Positions 5,260 to 8,300 of a stretch of DNA of 8,300 nucleotides are shown piece by piece (positions within the stretch are counted from its first letter, which is position 1; every line of letters begins with the position of its first letter). The position numbers and the translations under genes are program-made. The notes beneath the pieces were generated by a model. The model made no database searches, had not been told where the DNA came from, and saw only the letters and a program-made list of their open reading frames with translations. Source of the stretch: an uncultured Blastococcus sp. (GTDB lineage: Bacteria; Actinomycetota; Actinomycetes; Mycobacteriales; Antricoccaceae); assembly GCA_946221975.1 (NCBI GenBank), contig CAMIGT010000038.1, positions 1 to 8,300 of the forward strand, written 5' to 3'.

Positions 5260-7314
5260 CTAGGTGAGGATGTTGAACATGTTCCAGCCGTAACCGGCCA
5301 ACACCGCCGGCGACACCGATCCCCCGGCGGTGACCGGGTACATGCTCAGCGTTCCGGACTGCCGCGACGGGTCGCGGCCGTAGACGCGGCTCTGGTTGCC
5401 CAGTGGAGCGATCGCCAGCGCGTCGAACATCTGCCAGCCATAGTTGATCGCCTTGCGTCCGGTGATCGCTCCGCCGTACCCGGTGGTGTAGAGCAGCAGC
5501 GTTCCGGTGCCCTTCTCGCGGGCGATGAGGTCAGCGAGCCCGTCGCCGTTGTGATCGCCGCTGCCGAGTACGACGTCCAGCCCGTTCCACTGCTTGTTGA
5601 CCAACGTCTTGGAGGCAAAACCGCCCCCGGCGGCGCCGCGGTAGAAGTACAGGTCGCCGGTGCTTGCCTCGCGGGCGTAGAGGTCGGGGATGCCGTCGCC
5701 GGTGAGGTCCCCGATCGGAATGATCATGCTCATGGTCTGCCAGCCGCCACCGCCGGATGGCCGCTTGTCGACCGGCACACCCTGGCGGTTCAGCGGGTAG
5801 AGGAACAAGGTCCCGGTGCTCTTCTCGCGGGCGTAGAGGTCGGGGATGCCATCGCCGGTGGCATCGCCAGGCATCACGATGGCATCGAAGCCCTGCCAGC
5901 CGCCGCTGACGACCTTGCCCGAGCCGAAGGTGCCCCCAGAGTTGCCGGCGTACATCCACATCGCGCCCGTGGCTGCCTCACGGCCCAGCAGCTCAGGTGC
6001 GCCGTCACCGTTGATATCCAGCAACAGACCGCCGCCGACCTGCTCGACCTGGGCACCGCCCCCGTCCCCGCCTCCGCCGGAGCCGCCGGAGCCGCCTTTG
6101 ACGGTCCACCAAGTCGACTTCAGGCCGAGCGCGGTCCGAAACTGCGAGCCGGTGACAGTGCTCGAGCCCGAGGTGCCGGTGACCTTGATCTGCTCGATCC
6201 GCCCGCCCCACTCGCCGTTACCGTCGCGCGCGGTGATCGTCAGCGAGGTGATCGTCCCGATCCCGGGGTAGGCCGCCCGCAGCGCCGACTGGGTGATGCT
6301 CGAGTCCCACGCGTGAGACGTACTTGGCACGACCCCGTCATACGGATCGGCTTTGGCCACCAGGTAGGGCTTGTTGCCAGCCACCGTGTAGCCGCCGTTT
6401 GCCGCGCTGAACTGGGTGAAGGCGTAGCTGTAGGCCCCGCCGGTGATGAGCACCTGGTTAGCCGTCGCGGCGATCGCGTTATCGGTGGCGGCATTCTCGT
6501 AGCGCGCGATCAACGCGCCGCCGGCGCTGTATTTGGCCACCCCGTTGTAGACCTGGCAGCTGACCGTGTCGCACGTGTCGAACGCACCGGTGGCCGAGTA
6601 GCGCTCCAGCGATGCGTAGGTGCGCGCTGCGATGGACTGCGCCGCGAGCGCATTCGGGTGCCAGCTCGGGGGCATCTCCGATGGAACGACGGAGCGCAGA
6701 TAGGTCTCCATCGCCACCGAGTTATAGGCCTGCACCGTGGTGCCGCTGGTGCGCGCGCCGACCGCGCCGCGGTACTCCGTCCGCGAGCCGTCCGGGCCAA
6801 TGAGCCGGACGTTCGCCGAACTGGCCTGGAACAACCCGTAGCCGCCCGGGACGTAGGAGTACTGCGTCCAGCTCGAGCCGGTGCTGGCATCCAGGACCAG
6901 GCCACCGGCGTTGCGCAGGCGCCAGGAGGTCACCGCGGAGCCACCCAACGTCGAGGGCAGCGAGAGCACGCCACCGGACCAGACCAGGACCATGCCGCCG
7001 GCGTGATCGACCGCGATCTGTCCGGACTGCGCCTTCGACAGGCTCACCTCGATGGTGCTGTTGGGCTGGCCGGTCAGCGCGGTGCCGGGATAGTAGAAGC
7101 TGAGGATCTGCGCCGGGCTCAGCCCCGATTGGGCTGCTCCGTAGGCACCCCACTGGCTCATCCCGCGGCCATGGCCGTAGCCGCGGCCGGAGATGGCGAA
7201 ACTTCCGTCGGCCGCAGCGGTGTAGGTCTCGGCGGCGAGAGCGGGGCGGGCGTCGATGAACGGGACCGCAAAAAGCACGGCGGCGGCCAGCAACGATGCG
7301 AGGGGGCGGCGCAT
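5260..7314 (-). CDS. Secreted SpoIID/LytB domain protein with C-terminal FG-GAP/tachylectin-like propeller
   Basis: Exported protein of 684 residues. The signal peptide has an MRRP n-region, a hydrophobic core at 5-20 and a probable cleavage after A27 (ALA). The mature N-terminus carries GYGHGRGMSQWGAYGAA at 45-61 and ILSFYYPGT at 70-78. The segment METYLRSVVPSEMPPSW (202-218) and then AARTYAS (229-235) follow; this is the core of the SpoIID/LytB fold, related to the lytic transglycosylase SpoIID. The Glu of SEMP (213) is in the position of the proposed SpoIID catalytic Glu. A CDTVSC pair (248, 253) may form a disulfide. The domain ends near 400 (FRTALGLKSTWW), a Gly/Ser linker spans 406-422, and five repeats fill 433-684. 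The start is ATG at 7314, with GAGGAG seven bases upstream. A GTG at 7359 in the same frame has no such site and would put 15 extra residues before the signal peptide. Expected location is outside the membrane, at the wall. Lytic activity is not proven. Confidence 0.9.
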   Translation of the reverse strand: MRRPLASLLAAAVLFAVPFIDARPALAAETYTAAADGSFAISGRGYGHGRGMSQWGAYGAAQSGLSPAQILSFYYPGTALTGQPNSTIEVSLSKAQSGQIAVDHAGGMVLVWSGGVLSLPSTLGGSAVTSWRLRNAGGLVLDASTGSSWTQYSYVPGGYGLFQASSANVRLIGPDGSRTEYRGAVGARTSGTTVQAYNSVAMETYLRSVVPSEMPPSWHPNALAAQSIAARTYASLERYSATGAFDTCDTVSCQVYNGVAKYSAGGALIARYENAATDNAIAATANQVLITGGAYSYAFTQFSAANGGYTVAGNKPYLVAKADPYDGVVPSTSHAWDSSITQSALRAAYPGIGTITSLTITARDGNGEWGGRIEQIKVTGTSGSSTVTGSQFRTALGLKSTWWTVKGGSGGSGGGGDGGGAQVEQVGGGLLLDINGDGAPELLGREAATGAMWMYAGNSGGTFGSGKVVSGGWQGFDAIVMPGDATGDGIPDLYAREKSTGTLFLYPLNRQGVPVDKRPSGGGGWQTMSMIIPIGDLTGDGIPDLYAREASTGDLYFYRGAAGGGFASKTLVNKQWNGLDVVLGSGDHNGDGLADLIAREKGTGTLLLYTTGYGGAITGRKAINYGWQMFDALAIAPLGNQSRVYGRDPSRQSGTLSMYPVTAGGSVSPAVLAGYGWNMFNILT
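5263..6018 (-). repeat. Five protein repeats (FG-GAP/VCBS, tachylectin-2-like propeller blades)
   Basis: The C-terminal 252 residues of the SpoIID/LytB protein consist of repeats of 51-52 residues. The four clear ones have a calcium-loop-like core (DINGDGAPEL, DATGDGIPDL, DLTGDGIPDL, DHNGDGLADL), then a [LY].ARE.(S/G)TG.L.LY strand pair, and end in a GW..(F/M) or W..(L) motif before the next loop. The fifth repeat keeps YGRD, SGTLSMYP and the closing GWNMFNIL but has lost the Asp/Gly loop. The protein ends three residues after the last Trp-x-x-Phe, so the set looks complete. Five repeats with this spacing suggest a closed five-bladed beta-propeller like tachylectin-2, a sugar-binding fold; this is inferred from pattern only. 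Confidence 0.75.
5668..5860 (-). repeat. Near-identical 37-base direct repeats (5668-5704 and 5824-5860)
   Basis: Two 37-base stretches inside the propeller-coding region match at 36 of 37 positions and are offset by exactly 156 bases (52 codons). They encode the TGDGIPDLYARE segment of repeats 2 and 3. The corresponding DNA of repeats 1 and 4 is clearly more diverged. This points to recent duplication or gene conversion between these two blades. Confidence 0.85.
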
Positions 7315-7321
7315 TCGGGGG

Positions 7322-7327
7322 CTCCTC
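7322..7327 (-). promoter_or_regulatory. Ribosome binding site GAGGAG of the SpoIID/LytB gene
   Basis: GAGGAG lies seven bases upstream of ATG 7314. It decides the start, since translation from there gives a protein that opens directly with a standard signal peptide. Confidence 0.75.
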
Positions 7328-7340
7328 GAAGTGAGTGCAG

Positions 7341-7357
7341 GATGCGTAATTCGCATC
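7341..7357. promoter_or_regulatory. Operator-like inverted repeat GATGCG-N5-CGCATC
   Basis: Perfect six-base arms (7341-7346 and 7352-7357) flank an AT-rich TAATT centre, 27 bases upstream of the chosen start of the SpoIID/LytB gene. Size and symmetry suit a dimeric regulator, or a 5'-UTR hairpin if transcribed. The regulator is unknown. Confidence 0.45.
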
Positions 7358-7376
7358 ACTCGTCACAGCGGCACCA

Positions 7377-7389
7377 ACTATCCCATAGT
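7377..7389. promoter_or_regulatory. Operator-like inverted repeat ACTAT-CCC-ATAGT
   Basis: Perfect five-base arms around CCC, with its centre 34 bases from the centre of the dyad at 7341-7357. It lies where the leftward promoter would be expected, so it could be an operator or a chance palindrome. Confidence 0.3.
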
Positions 7390-7479
7390 CACCTCGATCG
7401 GCCTATCCCCCGCACAACTGCCTGGTCACGATCCGGTCCGGCGTACGAACGATCCATCCGTCGCCCCGTACGATCGGAA

Positions 7480-7485
7480 TTTAAT
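7480..7485 (+). promoter_or_regulatory. Possible -10 box TTTAAT for the rightward glycosyltransferase gene
   Basis: TTTAAT stands out as an AT-rich hexamer in GC-rich surroundings, 39 bases before the ATG at 7525. The position 17 bases upstream (TCCGTC) does not match a -35 consensus, so this is only a candidate. Confidence 0.3.
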
Positions 7486-7524
7486 GCGCCCGCGACGGGT
7501 CGCACTCAAGCAAACTGGGGACCT

Positions 7525-8300
7525 ATGTTCGACAATCGGCGCGTCGCCGTGGTGATTCCGGCGTACAACGAAAAGCTGCTCATCGCCACGACCGTGCGGA
7601 CCGTCTCGGATGCGGTCGATGAGATCATCGTGGTCAACGACGCCAGCACCGACAAGACCGCCGAGGTGCTCGAGCGGCTGCGCCCTGAGGTCCCCCGACT
7701 CACCGTCATCAACCTGACTGCCAACCGCGGGATCGGCGGCGCGCTGAAGACCGGCTACCGCTACGCACTCGATGAGACCGACGCCGACCTCATCGGGACC
7801 ATGGCCGGCGACGCACAGTGCGACCCGGCCTACATCGAGCCGATGCTGCAGATCCAGGCGGTCGCGGGGCCGGACTTCGTCAAGGCCAGCCGATTCCGCG
7901 GGCATGACGAAGAACTCAAGGCGATGCCGACCTACCGCCGCATCGGCAACCAGGTGATCACCGGGCTGACCCAGCTCGCCACCGGCTACTACAACGTCAC
8001 CGACTCCCAGAACGGCTACGGCTTCTTCACCAGGGACATCTTCGAGCGGCTCGACTGGGATCTCGTCGGAGAGCGCTACGACTACGAAAACACAATCCTG
8101 GTCGCGCTCTCACTTGCCGGAGCGCGCGTTCGCGAGATCGGCGTCCCGGCGATCTACGGCGACGAGACCTCGACCATCAGCTTCTGGCCGACCACCTATC
8201 GCGCGCTGCGCGCCGTCGCCATCAGCCTGGCGCGGCGATGGCGCCACCAGCTGCGCACGAACGGCCCGTCGTCGTTCACCGCGCTGCTGCCTGCAGGCAT
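7525..8300 (+). CDS. Family 2 glycosyltransferase, polyprenyl/dolichol-phosphate sugar synthase-like (3' truncated by window)
   Basis: The frame opens at ATG 7525 and runs to the window end without a stop, giving 258 visible residues of a GT-A glycosyltransferase. Motifs: VVIPAYNE at 9-16, VVNDASTDKT at 36-45, NRGIGGALKTGY at 67-78, then MAGDAQCDP at 93-101, the metal and donor site, where the more usual first Asp is Ala as in other MAGDxQ-type members. NGYGFFTRDIF at 163-173 and YDYEN at 185-189 fit the acceptor/catalytic side. VPAIYGDETSTI at 207-218 resembles the C-terminal region of dolichol-phosphate-mannose-synthase-like bacterial enzymes. No transmembrane helices appear in the visible part, but a membrane domain past 8300 cannot be excluded. 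The ribosome site is weak and close (GGGGA, 7517-7521). It is transcribed divergently from the SpoIID-protein gene. A role in charging a lipid carrier or extending the neighbouring glycan is inferred. Confidence 0.88.
   Translation, partial: MFDNRRVAVVIPAYNEKLLIATTVRTVSDAVDEIIVVNDASTDKTAEVLERLRPEVPRLTVINLTANRGIGGALKTGYRYALDETDADLIGTMAGDAQCDPAYIEPMLQIQAVAGPDFVKASRFRGHDEELKAMPTYRRIGNQVITGLTQLATGYYNVTDSQNGYGFFTRDIFERLDWDLVGERYDYENTILVALSLAGARVREIGVPAIYGDETSTISFWPTTYRALRAVAISLARRWRHQLRTNGPSSFTALLPAG

Larger units (their letters stand above)
7315..7524. promoter_or_regulatory. Divergent intergenic region between SpoIID-protein gene and family 2 glycosyltransferase gene
   Basis: About 210 bases lie between the two divergent start codons and must hold promoters for both, unless either gene is expressed from outside. 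It contains the ribosome site of the leftward gene (7322-7327), two perfect short dyads (7341-7357, 7377-7389), a heptamer CTATCCC repeated at 7378 and 7403, a heptamer CGTACGA repeated at 7442 and 7467, and a possible rightward -10 box at 7480-7485. No clear consensus -35/-10 pair is visible for the leftward gene. No open frame with coding character was found. Confidence 0.6.

Noticed and set aside
7315..7359. GTG start at 7359 for the SpoIID/LytB protein
   Set aside because: It would place 15 residues before a standard signal peptide and start inside or beside a dyad. ATG 7314 has GAGGAG at seven bases.
7426..7905. Minus-strand open frame across the divergent region and the start of the rightward glycosyltransferase
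   Set aside because: The opposite strand encodes a clear family 2 glycosyltransferase from 7525; the minus frame has no domain signature.

Overview
The window is high-GC DNA with GTG, ATG and probably TTG starts and tightly packed genes. It looks like an actinobacterial chromosome, because of the codon use, the secreted SpoIID/LytB protein of the actinobacterial type and the coupled overlapping genes. Genus cannot be fixed from the sequence alone. The content is a cell-surface polysaccharide region: an ABC glycan exporter subunit, three glycosyltransferases, a sugar-nucleotide epimerase/dehydratase, a sugar-type methyltransferase, and a large secreted wall-associated protein.

Layout. Positions 1-774 (+) hold the C-terminal part of a Wzt-type ABC ATPase with a carbohydrate-binding tail. 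It converges on a leftward run of five genes and shares a CTAG stop tetranucleotide with the last of them. In transcription order on the minus strand these are: a secreted SpoIID/LytB protein with a five-repeat FG-GAP/tachylectin-like propeller (5260-7314); a WsaF-like glycosyltransferase (3925-5205, probably starting at 5172); an NAD-dependent epimerase/dehydratase (3018-3932); a family 2 rhamnosyltransferase-like enzyme (1991-3025); and a class I methyltransferase with a long C-terminal coiled coil (771-1994). The last four are joined by 8-, 8- and 4-base start/stop overlaps and are almost certainly translationally coupled. A divergent intergenic region (7315-7524) with two operator-like dyads separates this run from a rightward family 2 glycosyltransferase that leaves the window at 8300.

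How the genes may work together (inference). The epimerase supplies or modifies an NDP-sugar, and the WsaF-like and family 2 enzymes build a deoxyhexose (possibly rhamnose-rich) glycan on a lipid carrier. The methyltransferase caps or decorates it, and the Wzt tail recognises the finished chain for export. The coiled-coil methyltransferase beside a Wzt with a carbohydrate-binding tail recalls the chain-terminator and molecular-ruler logic of E. coli O9a WbdD/Wzt, and is the most interesting idea here. The SpoIID/propeller protein may remodel peptidoglycan or bind glycan at the surface. No RNA genes, CRISPR arrays, insertion sequences or phage genes were seen.
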